This document shows positions 35,851 through 46,363 of a stretch of DNA of 64,000 nucleotides, one piece after another. Position 1 is the stretch's first letter. Every line of letters begins with the position of its first letter. The DNA lies in the NCBI GenBank assembly GCA_950295325.1, contig OX485809.1, positions 23,312,001 through 23,376,000 of the forward strand, written 5' to 3'. The notes beneath the pieces were generated by a model. It did not search any database, was not told the origin of the DNA, and saw only the letters and a program-made list of their open reading frames with translations. The position numbers and the translations under genes are program-made. This stretch comes from Polytrichum commune. Taxonomy: Eukaryota; Streptophyta; Polytrichopsida; Polytrichales; Polytrichaceae.

Positions 35851-35885
35851 ACTTTCCAAAGTCTCCAATTAACGAATATAGTGTT
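35847..35885 (+). repeat. Element terminus, reverse orientation (right end)
   Basis: A hairpin with arms GAGACTTT and AAAGTCTC (centre CC) is followed by CCAATTAACGAATATAGTGTT. The same end (complement AACACTATATTCGTTAA) occurs at 40807, 46303 and 56865. Its position 3' of the DUF7869 remnant matches the position of the 40807 copy 3' of the full-length gene. Confidence 0.75.
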
Positions 35886-36269
35886 ACATATGAGAAAATC
35901 GCCTCCCGTTATGATCTTATTATAATGTGTAGTTGAGACCGGCCTCCAACCCAAAAGGGGCTGAAATTTCATGCAATTGGCCTCAAGGGGAATTGGCCCG
36001 GCCTCTAGGTGTAAAGTGGCCCTAAGCACCCTCCACCTTGGCCTTACCTATTTCCAAGAGGCTTCAGCTGGGGTCTTGAGCAAGGTGTATTCTGTTTTAA
36101 TACACAGCAAATGGAACTCACTCTGCTAATTAAGTACACAGGGCAGAATTAGTTCTACCTTCACGACCAACCCACGTGGTGACCCTATATTCATGGGCCA
36201 CTTACTATTTCTTATTAATACCAAGCCCAGCTAGCCTGATTATATGCCTTGGTTTGGTGCTGGACAATT
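35886..36269. other. Repeat-derived intergenic DNA
   Basis: Contains inverted-repeat words (GAGACCGGCCTCCAAC, GGCCCGGCCTC) ending GTGTAAAGTGGCCCTAAG at 36006-36023, which matches the TTAGGGCCACTT terminus of the MITE family at 18486-18996. No gene. Confidence 0.4.
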
Positions 36270-36600
36270 AGGACCACTTCACAAGTTCACACACAAGGCT
36301 GAAGGCCCACAACCAAATCACTTCCCGCGCTCTCATTGGTGGAAAAGGCGGGCCGGTCCAAGTTTGCTTCACACTACGCTTGAGGGACCAACGGAGTGGG
36401 TGAATGCAAGATGGATATAAAAGTCTATATGGATTCCTACATGGTCACTTGGACTGTTTTTGAAGGTAGGTCTAACACAAAACCAAGAGACCATGGCACT
36501 CCAAAAATTCACAATCGTTGATTTATTATATTTTATCATGTGTGAAGACCCCGCATGAAAAGAAATTCACTGAAATAGCATTTGGTTAAGGGCATCGCCA
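36270..36600 (-). repeat. Diverged, truncated copy of the 18486-18996 MITE family
   Basis: Shares, in inverted order relative to 18640-18990, words such as CCACTTCACA, GGACCAACGGAGT, ACATGGTCACTTGGACT, TTTTATCATGTGTGA and GCATTTGGTTAAGGG. One terminus (TTAGGACCACTTCACA) is present; the other is missing. Confidence 0.6.
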
Positions 36601-37379
36601 ATGTGGCCAAAAAAATTAAGTGGAAATAATTAATGTGGGTGTCATTAATTTTCTAGTCAAGGTCAAAATAATGTGGGTCCAAGACCCTAGGTTCTCTCCT
36701 AAATCTTTACAAAGACCAACACATTGAATATCATTACATGACAAAAATAGAACATTCGAGTTGCCCAAATAGTCCTATGCACCGTATGATGGGCTTTGTA
36801 AACGGTTGGCTTGGATGTGGTATGCCCACAACCTCACGCCCTCTATTCACATCGCCTCAAAGACTTGCCCCCCCCCCCCTTTCAACTTCAACCATATAAA
36901 CATAGCAATATATATCTAATGACATAGAATCCAAGTGACCTATTTGTGCAGCATGAGTATTTGATTGACTTAATATTACTTATATTTATTTAGTACCTAT
37001 TATCTCCACAACTATTGAGTGTCCATAACTCAATAATTCAAGCTTGAGAGTTGGGAAATTATTTGACCAAAACTTAGTAATATTGTTGGTGGTAACGATT
37101 TAACCTATCAATTTCTACTTGTGAATTCATCTTCACCTTCACCTGCCCCCTACACTACCACTTGGGAAGGAGGAGATAGGGGTACAAATCCCCCATCTTC
37201 ACATGCTCTAGATAGCCAATTTGATAAATTACTTGGTTGGGTTTTTTCATCCTAGGCTTTGCGAAAAGGTGAAGGTGGAAACTCCATCCAACCTGAAGTT
37301 TTATAGACTCCGCCCAAGGGGGAGAGCAGTCAAAGAGTTGGAAGAAAAACTTCGGTCTCCGGAGGAGACCGACGTGAAT
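36601..37379. other. Intergenic DNA with small hairpin
   Basis: No gene is supported. A short hairpin with arms CGGTCTCC and GGAGACCG lies at 37354-37372, and a poly-C run near 36869. Confidence 0.35.
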
Positions 37380-37916
37380 TAAGTGTCTGTTCGATCCACC
37401 CCCAATCCAGTGCCCACAGGACAAAGGTATGGAAGTATAGATCTACTCCTCCCTTTCGAGAGTAGACACTATAGTTACCAGTCAATAGTAACAAGAACTA
37501 GAATGGTTAGTATTTTAGGTATTGTTAATATGAGTTTGGTCATCCGGTCTCTGGTGCATTGTTAGTGGATGGAGTGGAGTGGCTTAGTTGTTAGGGCTTT
37601 ATGGCTTTATCTATGGGGGATCTAGTGTTTGGGGGAGCGGTTGGTGGTTTTCTATTCTTCGTTTGTGGAGGAGGATAGACATGGCATATTTTATAGCGAT
37701 AGTGTTAATGTTTTTAAAAGTATTTTAAATTGTAGACATAGGTATTTTAAATTTATTTTCGAGTGATTTCATTGATGGAATGTGTGTAGTGGCTCTGGCG
37801 CCTGCAGTGATTATAATAAGGAGGTCGACTTTCTAGCCTCTAGCAGCAATACTATCTATTAATGGTCTGTATTTGCTATTTTTTGCTTCGAGTGTTTCTG
37901 GTGAGAATCTATCATT

Positions 37917-38497
37917 CAGGGTTGCCTATTGTGTCATGACGGAGGCTAATCTCGGCATAATGTCGTGCCGTCACGACACGTATCCGTCACGACATTATGC
38001 CGGATGTTGTCTTTATCCTGACGGACTTGAATTTTACCGAATTCTGTGTGTAATTACATTACCCCGTTTCGGACACGTAGGATGTAAGATGTCCACGTGT
38101 GATGACATGTCAGCAAACTAGAGGTAAAGTGGGAAAAAAAATTACTAGCCCCCGTCCGCCCCCGTTCCCGCCCCCGGTCCGCCTTGTTCCCGCCCCGTTC
38201 CCAACCCGCCCCGTTCCCCCCCCGTCCGCCCCTGTCCGCCCCACACACTCCTTAGTCATATTTTACTACTTTGATTTTAACAGAATGATAACAGAATGGC
38301 AGAATGGTTTACCTGGCGCTAGGCATATCCACGTCCACGTCGGCCTTTTCTGCCACATAGGACGCCACCTTGGCAAGAAGGTAAGTATTTTACCCACCCT
38401 ACTAGCTTCCCCCTAGGTTGACCCTACGTGGACCCTATTGTGTCGTGACGGAGGGGTCCGTCACGACACCGTCATGACGTCGGGATAGACAACCCTG
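37917..38497. mobile_element. 581 bp hAT-type MITE with exact 8 bp target duplication
   Basis: Terminal inverted repeats CAGGGTTG and CAACCCTG, flanked by the exact duplication CTATCATT at 37909-37916 and 38498-38505. The target is coding sequence of the LINE, and removal rejoins the LINE frame across CND and RFSPE. Inside are a perfect 15 bp inverted repeat (37953-37967 and 37988-38002), a second one around 38441-38468 (arms TGTCGTGACGG and CCGTCACGACA), and a C-rich tract at 38151-38243. There is no coding capacity. CAGGG-type ends with an 8 bp duplication are standard for hAT MITEs. Confidence 0.9.
38151..38243. repeat. C-rich low-complexity tract (G-rich on -)
   Basis: Repeated CCCCGTCCGCCCC and CCCCGTTCCCGCC words. 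The - strand has many closely spaced G-runs and could form G-quadruplexes. It lies inside the 37917-38497 MITE. Confidence 0.7.
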
Positions 38498-40806
38498 CTA
38501 TCATTACAGTATGTGAACTCCATGAATTGTATGGTGAGGTTGGGGTCTATGTCTGTGGGGGGGTCATTTTGTTATGGTAATCCTCTAACACACATGATGT
38601 CAGGTCTAAATCTAGAGTTACAATGGCATCTTTGTGTACCGCATGTGCAAGGGAGTAGCCAATTGGGAACGGTGTTTTCTTGGGGTGTGTTATTGAAGGT
38701 GCCAGCATTCATGAGAATATAACATCGAGATTTTTCGGATGAGATTAGCAGTTTCCTAATTTCCCATACTGCTTTGTTGTGTCTTTTGACGTGAAGTGAA
38801 TGTATATGTTGTTGTTTACACGTAAGTAGTACATGTAACCATGTATCCGGTTCGTATGAATTACAAATGGGGCACGTAATAGAGGGATATGTTTGCCTAC
38901 CAAAGAACAGTTGTTTTCGAGCATTACCCATATAGGTTCCGGTTTGGAATTTGATGAGGCATGATTTTTTTTTATCTGTGATTTCCGGGTTTTCCCAAAA
39001 TTCATTAGAAAGTTCTTTGTCTATATTTGCGTTTCCTGTCCATTTGTAAGTGTTAGCTAGGGGTTTGTGTGGCCAAATTTTCCAAGTTATTTTCCCTATC
39101 ATATTTTATGATTTGTTTTTCTAGGGATCTAACGGGGCCTTTATCAGGAACGTCCGTCATTGAGGCCCAGATGTCCTTTTGGTAATAGTATGGGGTAGCA
39201 TGGGCATGTTCATATGGGTGAATGGCAATTCTGTGGTCTAGTTCAAGGCCTTCTTTTGCCAATTTATCTGCTTGTTCATTGCCGTCAATGTTGACGTGTG
39301 CTCTGACTTTGTATAGTGTGATTGGTTGTGTCTTGTTTTGAAGTAGTTGTACCATGGTAGCGAGGGTGATTTGGTCGGGGTGGCTATTATGTAGTGTGGG
39401 GTGTTTAATTTGTGTGTTAAGTAGGTATAGTATATTTAGATTGTCGGTAAATATGTATGCAGGTTCGTTTGGGTATAGTGTATTAATGATTCTTAATGTT
39501 TTATGTATGGCTATCATTTCTGCTCGTAATATGTTTTGGTGTCCATGTAGTCTTTTAAAGATGTTAAGGCCTTTAGGGCTATAGATACCGTACCCAGCTC
39601 TTTCTCTTCTCCATACTCCAGGGTTAATTTCTTTGGGTTTCATGAAAGAACCATCTGTGTAATAGCTGAATTGAGGGTGGAATTTTAGCGGTAAGTTTGT
39701 TTGGTAATTTGGGGGTTGTGGGATAGCTATGTTATTATTTGCGGGTGCGTTTGGATAGTTTGATTTAGCCCATTTTTTGCTAGGATTAACGGCGGTATTT
39801 AAGGGGGTGGGTGGTGCAATTTGTGTGTGAATTTGTAATATTTGGAGGTTATTTGCTATGGCGGTGAGTTGATTCATTTGTTCGTGGGTGCCGATGTGGT
39901 TGTTTTGGTGGTGGATACAAAATATTCGTAGTGTTGATACTTCTTTCCTCGTGATATTTAGTTCGGGGGGTATTGTAGGTTCTTCGTATGTGATGGTATC
40001 TGCGGCAAAGTGGACAATGATGTGTGTGTCCAAGAATGGGCCGGTGTATGGGTTAAAGTTGTGGTACCAGTCAATATCCTTTGAGATAAGTAAAGTGATT
40101 GTATCTGGGTCATTTTTGGCCGCAATGCGGGTCCAGTGGATGGCTTGTTGTAAGTCTGTTGCATTATGGGGGTGGGCGTAACCGATTCCCTTCCATTTGT
40201 GGTCAAACGTTTTTCCTAGAGATCCGAATATTCTATCCCTAGAGAATGGTGAGTAGAATTGGGTGAACTGTGTGGGGCATGTAACTGGCGATGAGAAGTA
40301 TGATTGATTGATATGGAATGTTGTTATTAGGAAATCTAGTATTGAGGTTGGTATTGTATATTGGGCACGTTTGAGTGGGTCATTTTTTGGAATACGGTAT
40401 TTATATCTTTGGTATAGCCAAACGATTTCAATTTCAAATGATTGGGTAGGTGGTTCTAGGTTATGTGGGGTATTTTTAGCTTGGTGGTATTGTTTCCATA
40501 ACCACATTAATCTAGATTTGGGGATGGTTATGAGGTGCCTGTCATTGTCTTCGTATATGTGAGCGACGTCGAATTGTGTTTGGATAGTGTTAGTATTTGT
40601 TTCGATGTCACTTTCTGGGTTACATTCATTAATGGAAATATGTGCCAATGGGATTATTATGGCAGGGATAACGTATCTAGTATCTCTTTGTTGTTCTGTG
40701 GAGAAGTAGACATTGATAATGTTTGAGAAGTGTTTGTGTTGTCTTTTCGTATAATATTGGGTAAGTAGTTCGGTGTTGTGGCGATTAGTATTGGTATCAC
40801 AATAGG

Positions 40807-40868
40807 AACACTATATTCGTTAAATTGAGACTTTCTCTAGTCTCAAATTAATATATGGATCAAACAAC
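40807..40868 (+). repeat. Element terminus, forward orientation (left end)
   Basis: Starts AACACTATATTCGTTAA, followed by a hairpin with arms TTGAGACT and AGTCTCAA, then AATTAATATATGGATCAAAC. About 60 bp are repeated almost exactly at 46303. The complementary end occurs at 35885 and 56865. It is the 3'-side terminus relative to the DUF7869 gene. Confidence 0.8.
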
Positions 40869-41337
40869 ATTCCGTGTTCCGAAACTATATTGAGAACGAT
40901 CTCAAATATATTATATGTTCTAATATCCCAAATCTATTATGTGTGGACATAAGCACATGTGGTAGAGCACTCAACACCAACTTCATCTACAAAAACACTT
41001 TGGGTAGAGCACTCCAAACTAGTTTCACCCAAGAAACATATAAAATGATTTCTATTATTAGCATGGTCAATAAAATATAGACATTGCAACATACAAAGTG
41101 CATGCAATAAATGCATTTTTCTTCAATGGAAAATTTAGTCCCAAACTTAATAAAAAAATGAACTTCACAACTGTATTGAAATATAGTAAATGGATATTCA
41201 TCCAACCCCAAACAATATAGCATTCGCAAGTTCTACCCAAACTTTGCCCCAAGTTTGAGGAGCACATATATGAGTAATATATATTCGTCGAATTACAGTT
41301 TACACTATAATCATGCTAACACAATCCTACCAACTTC
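40869..41337. other. Subterminal region between terminus and DUF7869 gene
   Basis: AT-rich with no gene. It contains a partial direct repeat (GTAGAGCACTC... at 40960 and 41003). Confidence 0.4.
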
Positions 41338-44300
41338 TCATTCAACGTGGGTTGCTTCTTCTGCGATCCGAGCAAGGTTGTCTTTTGCAAAAGTTATGTA
41401 CTTTTGAGGGATGGACACTGATCCACTATGATTTTTCCGTGGTTTCCATGCTATGAATATGGAATCTGTATCTACCCAAGATGGACCATGCTCAGAATCC
41501 ACCTTCCACCGAAAGTTAGGGTTTGTATCCCAGCCTGTATAATGCCGAACAACATCTTCATTCCGTGCTGTCGGTCGGTAGTACTCTACTTGTATTTGTC
41601 GAAAATGAGGGCTGGAAGTTACAAAATTTGGTTTGGACAAAGCTCTTGCCACCCACACTGGCTTTGCATATGTCTCATCTCCAGGACGCAAAATGAGCAT
41701 ATAACCTTCATGACAATCCACTGCAATGCGGAAAGATGGTGGCGGACGACTACTAGCAGGCCCCACGTAATGGTCGTCCACATCAAACTCCTCTCGAACC
41801 TCTCCATTTCCCAAAAGACTAGCCTCCGAAGCTTGTACATTGACACGTGTTTGTGGCCAAAACCCATGCCTTAAAGTAAGGGGTGTATCTTGATGAAGGT
41901 TTGCCAAAGCGCCACGAACACGTGTCCAATATTGTATCCAACTTCCGTAACGAAGCCAACACGATCCACCAACATCCGCTACCCTCAAACTCTCCCAATA
42001 TTGTATGAAGCTTGATATGCCTTTACAAATGTCCTCCAAATTCTTCATGGGTATTGGTTTGCAAGGCTTAGGCTCTCCGTCAGGCAACATCGTCCTTCCT
42101 TCCCCATCAACACGCCATACAAGGAGACCCTCCGGCGGGCTCCAGTCTTGTGATGTGCACAACAACTTGTATTGCATGGCGGGGACACCATCGTCACGCA
42201 CGTAGAACCGAAATTGTTGTGCCTTCGTATGCCCGATCAATCGGTGAGCTCCGCTTCGAATATACGGTTCTATAAATGCCTTGAAGTCTGGAACCTCCTC
42301 GATCATATGGGGGATGACGGGAATGTTCTCCAAATCCATGTACGACTTCATCAACAATGGGATTGTTGGAAAATCCTCCTCGCGCAACTTCATGCTCCAC
42401 CGCCCAAAGGACGCATCAATATCATCGTGCGTATGGCCTACCAATAGAAAGGACACAAAAACCTCCTTGAAAATGCCTTTCGCAACCAACAACGACCAAT
42501 ATGCAAAAACATATCTACTTTTATTGTCCTTCGCACAATTGTCCAATTGGACACGCAGAGTTGGGGGCAACTTCTTGGCAATCACATCTTCACTTGGTGG
42601 CTCCGGCAATGAGTGCACGCATACATCTCTTCCATCTAAGACCGCTTCATATAGAGGTGTTGATCCCGAGTTTTCAAATAACAATCTTGATGAATAGGAC
42701 GGCGGTTTCTCCAAATCACGTAAAAGCTTTGCAAATGACCCTATCGTGTGGTTTGAATCCGCCGGATACAAATCAAGAGCATAATGAGCATATTTGACAT
42801 CACCATGCCCATGTGCAATCATTCCTGCAAAGGCAACCCAATGGTTTAATATTCAACTATAACACCAAAAAATTCACATGGTGTACATGTATGGCCCCAA
42901 GTACAAACCTAAACGCACAAATTTGTGTTTAGGTAATGCAATGCAATTGTTATCAAAATCACCTGTAACCGAAACAGGAAGCTTAAAAAGGCCGTCCGTG
43001 GCTTTGATTCGATTTGCAAAACATGGTGAGGCTGTTTTGGCATGGTCCATCTTGTCATGGATGATTGTAAGGACTTCCAAAGGCCTGGAGATGGACAAAG
43101 CTCTATTTGTGTAGTAATCATTACGGTGTGCCTCTTGCATGTTCACATGCTTGAAATAGTTCATTTGATGTGCGGCATAGGACTCTGTCCCCATCGTGTG
43201 TGCATCTCGAAGGCGTTTCAACTTCTCGCATTTGGAACAACGGGCAAATTTGTCGCCTCGTCTTTTTGTGATGTATTCGCTAAAGTGAGATTTTTTTATA
43301 GCACTCAGTTTCGACAACGAAATTGGGTCCAACCCGGCCTTCTCGCCAACTGCGTTTACGTCCAACAATATGTCTTTCCATTTCGTGCCTGTAGGAAGAA
43401 CCTTCTCCACAACCTTTTCACCGGTTGCGAGTGTGCGTGTTTTGTGCGGCATTGCATCGGCAAGGGGGACAATGATGGTTGCCAAAGTGGCTGTTGCTTG
43501 TCTCGTTGCTTCTCTTGGTTTCTTTAAGCCCATGTTCCCATGGTGACGGGCACGGCGGCCTTCATTGGCATACGCGGCTTGTCTATAAAATTCCGCTTTC
43601 GACACACCATGAATGGTGTACCATGCCGTATAACACACGTCTATGCTCTCAAGGGTGATGACCTTGCGACCCGCTCTGTTCACATGTATCGCCCTATGGA
43701 CATCAAGTTTTTTGGTGGATCTCAGACGGAAATCTCCAAGCCACATTTCTTCACGGATGGCCTTCAATTTATCTCTTGGGAACAATTGGCAACAACGATG
43801 TACACAACAATCCTTCGTAGCAACTTCTCTAATAGACTCCTCACAGAGCAACCTTTGACGTTTACACTTATTTGCAGACGGAGTAGGACGTGTCAATGTT
43901 TCGTACTTCCGAAGGCCTTTGCGTGGCCGAATGTTTGCTTGGAGCTCCTGTTGGATTTGGACGTGTCGTCGCTCATGGTCGCGCAAGCTAACCCCCTCAA
44001 TTGTCACATTCCTCAACGGCCACCTTCGCAACGAGAACCTATGAGTTGGATTGACTTCCGAATGTACGAGTGATTCTAATATAACAACTCCAACGTCCTC
44101 GGTGCCAAGGGGGTGTTCATCAATGCAATCTTGTGGATGTGTGTTACGACAAATACCCTCCGCCACAGCAACTCCACTGTCATTAACAAGTACCACATCC
44201 AAATTCACCCATGAAGCTCGTGAAAGCCCCGCACATTCCACAATGGGGCAAAAAGGGTCAGATGGCGAAGGACTCCCCAAATGACCTTCATCTGCACTGT

Positions 44301-44406
44301 CATCAAAACTATCCTCCCCGACAATGTCTAGCTCATCCCCAGACAGAGATTGGGTGCTGCCCATGTCTTCAGAGAAGGAATCCCCTCTTCCACCAACTCC
44401 CTCCAT
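41338..44406 (-). CDS. DUF7869-type protein, putative transposase, full length
   Basis: Two exons: 44406-42909 and 42824-41338. The intron (84 bp, donor TTAG|GTTTGT, acceptor TTTGCAG) joins in frame through a split Gly codon to give 994 residues. An acceptor-like TGTGTGTAG lies just upstream of the ATG, so a 5' UTR intron is likely. The N-terminus is acidic. Around residue 200 is a Cys-rich DCCVHRCCQLFPRDKLK segment, near 265 HGVSKAEFY, and near 405 CSKCEKLKRLRDAH. The C-terminal half has an RNase H-like look: IIHDKMDH near 465, QLDNCAKDNKSRYVFAYWS near 591-609, and LLVGHTHDDIDASFG at 625-639. These are the landmarks of DUF7869, a family frequent in animal and plant genomes. A transposase role is inference from the acidic clusters and from its position within repeated termini. 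No frameshift or stop interrupts it. Confidence 0.8.
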
Positions 44407-44606
44407 TACGCCTACACACATGCACATGAAATCTCAACAAACATGGACACAACGTAAGGGTCCAAAAGAATCAAATATTGGAAAATGCAAAACATCACGA
44501 TGAATGGGGACACTGAGGATCAAGACATTTGCAACACAAATGCAATGTGAGCTCCCAATACTATGCGCCAGTCCACAAAATGTTCCACAAAATATTTTGG
44601 GTGGGA

Positions 44607-45012
44607 GTTTGGGTCAGCCGACCTAAACCCTATGGCACCAGGGATTGAGGGCCATCCCCACCTTGCCCGTGGGATAGGGTCGGGTTCCGGTCGACCGACT
44701 CAAACCTTGTACAATGATGGGTTGAGGGCCATTTAGAATTCCATCACACTGTGGGGAAAACTTTGGGTCGACCGACCCAATCCTTGTCATGGTCAACTAC
44801 AACCGCCGAAACTGGGGAAGGGGTTTGGGTCGACCGACCCAAACTTTCACAGGGTAAACCCACCCACACTCAGAAAGGGTTTGGGTCGGTCGACCCAAAC
44901 TTTCACAGGGTAAGTCCACCCACACCAGGAAAGGGTTTGGGTCGGTCGACCCAAACTTTCACAGTGTAAATCCACCCACACTGGGATGAGGTTTGGGTCG
45001 CTCGACCCAAAC
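44607..45012. repeat. Palindrome family A, dispersed copies upstream of the DUF7869 gene
   Basis: The unit has arms GTTTGGGTCG and CGACCCAAAC around two bases. Good copies lie at 44762 (AC centre, one end eroded), 44823-44844 (AC), 44879-44900 (GT), 44935-44956 (GT) and 44991-45012 (CT); degenerate ones lie at 44607-44628 and about 44692-44715. They are spaced 56 bp apart from 44823 onward. They lie directly 5' of the - strand DUF7869 gene. Confidence 0.95.
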
Positions 45013-45110
45013 ATTACATATGATGGGATAAGGTTCCTACTATGTCCGTCCAAACCTTCTGAGTACCTTGGGTAAGGGCCATTAACAATTCGTTCACGAT
45101 GTGCGAAAAA

Positions 45111-45580
45111 GTTTGGGTCGACCGACCCAAACCTTCTAAAAGGTTTTACGATAAACGCCCACAGTGGGGTAGGGGTTTGGGTCGACCGACCCAAACCTCA
45201 CAAGGGTCAGAGTAGACCCCCCCCCCCCCCCAACACTAGTGAAGGGGTTTGGGTCGACCGACCCAAACCTCACAAGGGTCAGAGTAGGCCCCCCCCCCCC
45301 AACACTAGTGAAGGGGTTTGGGTCGACCGACCCAAACCTCACAAGGGTCAGAGTAGACCCCCCCCAACACTAGTGAAGGGGTTTGGGTCGACCGACCCAA
45401 ACATCACAAGGGTCAGAGTAGACCCCCCCCCCCAACACTAGTGAAGGGGTTTGGGTCGACCGACCCAAACCTCACAAGGGTCAGAGTAGACTCCCCCCAA
45501 CACTAGTGAAGGGGTTTGGGTCGACCGACCCAAACCTCACAAGGGTCAGACTGGAACCCGCCAACACTAGTGTCGACCGA
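45111..45580 (+). repeat. Tandem array of 65-72 bp units, each with a family A palindrome
   Basis: Palindromes (all AC centre) at 45111, 45175, 45247, 45316, 45381, 45449 and 45514. From 45175 on, each unit is CTCACAAGGGTCAGAGTAGA, a poly-C run of 6-14, CAACACTAGTGAAGGG and then the palindrome. Unit length varies mainly through the poly-C run. The array ends in a half palindrome at about 45573, followed by a short ACGTATAATGCGGC repeat (45581-45640). Confidence 0.95.
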
Positions 45581-46302
45581 CGTATAATACAACGTATAAT
45601 GCGGCGTATAATGCGGCATATAATGCAGCGGATATTGAGAGGTGTGTGGAATTTCAGCTCATTGCAAAGTTCACTGCGGACTTGCATGCTGTGGATAGGT
45701 CTTCACGAACAGCAGCGTGAACGAACCTCGAAGTACAGCTCCGACTAAGAGTTCTCTCTACGAATTCAGGAGTGGGAGAAGAGCAAAAAGAAACCAACTT
45801 TTGGGGGGTGCGCCCCTTTATACTATCCACCTCCACTTGCCCGACTTCCTCATTGGATGCCTTTCCCGCCTTGTTATTTCAAACCTCCTGACAGAATTCC
45901 CCGTTTTCTGTTTATTGTAGAAAATGCGCATCTTTCAATGCCCCTCTCATACCCCAGCCGTCATATGATTTAGTCTATGATATTTAATCTTTTTTTGGTT
46001 TTGTGTGTATATGACATACGACATTGGGAGGAAGGGTGGCGGCCACATTAATTTTTTCAAGTGTCACAACGGTATATTTTAACCAATATGTATACCCAAC
46101 CACAACTCCATTCAATGCTTTCAAGTGCAAACCTATTTCGGTGGGGTTGGGGCCATTTGGAGGCTGCAATTATGAGAGAGTTTCCAAGGCTTGAGGCCAT
46201 TGTCATGATGAATAAAATTATTTATTTGTCTCCCCTAAATCCTAAACCCTAGAACATTGCTCTATTATCTCGCATGGAAGTGTGGCAATGATAAACGTAT
46301 GT
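45581..46302. other. Intergenic DNA with short CGTATAATGCGG repeat
   Basis: About four copies of a 13-14 bp word (CGTATAATGCGGC) at 45581-45640; otherwise no gene. Plant telomere-like CCTAAACCCTA occurs near 46243. Confidence 0.4.
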
Positions 46303-46363
46303 AACACTATATTCGTTAAATTCAGACTTTCTCTAGTCTCAAATTAATATATGGATCAAACAA
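46303..46363 (+). repeat. Internal copy of the element terminus
   Basis: About 60 bp nearly identical to 40807-40868, including the terminal AACACTATATTCGTTAA and the GAGACT hairpin (here CAGACTTT...AGTCTC). It is forward oriented, so it could be the left end of a shorter element 46303-56865. Confidence 0.75.

Larger units (their letters stand above)
37380..40806 (-). pseudogene. 5'-truncated LINE with RNase H and C-terminal zinc motif, split by a MITE
   Basis: On - , 40806 to about 39054 is a long open frame. It contains an RNase H domain: YTDGS near 39660, ILRAE near 39523, FTDN near 39450, and KVRAHVNIDGNEQADKLAKE at 39313-39254. A one-base frameshift at about 39055-39075 leads into the C-terminal region (NEFWENPEI, then CPICNSYEPDTWLHVLLTC, a CCHC zinc motif, and LPCTCGTQRCHCNSRFRPD). 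A TAA follows at 38570, and the same frame runs on to TIQFMEFTYCND, where the coding is interrupted by the 37917-38497 insertion. It resumes at 37908 (RFSPETLEAKNSKYRPL, AGARATTHIPSMK) to about 37.4 kb. The reverse transcriptase domain is absent because the copy is 5' truncated at 40806, directly abutting the element terminus at 40807. Confidence 0.85.

Noticed and set aside
42874-43114. Stop codon between the two halves of the DUF7869 gene as a pseudogene mark
   Set aside because: An 84 bp GT-AG intron joins both halves in frame, so no damage needs to be assumed.
44751-45687. Frames rich in VWVDRPK or FGSVDPN over the family A array
   Set aside because: They are only translations of the tandem palindrome repeats.
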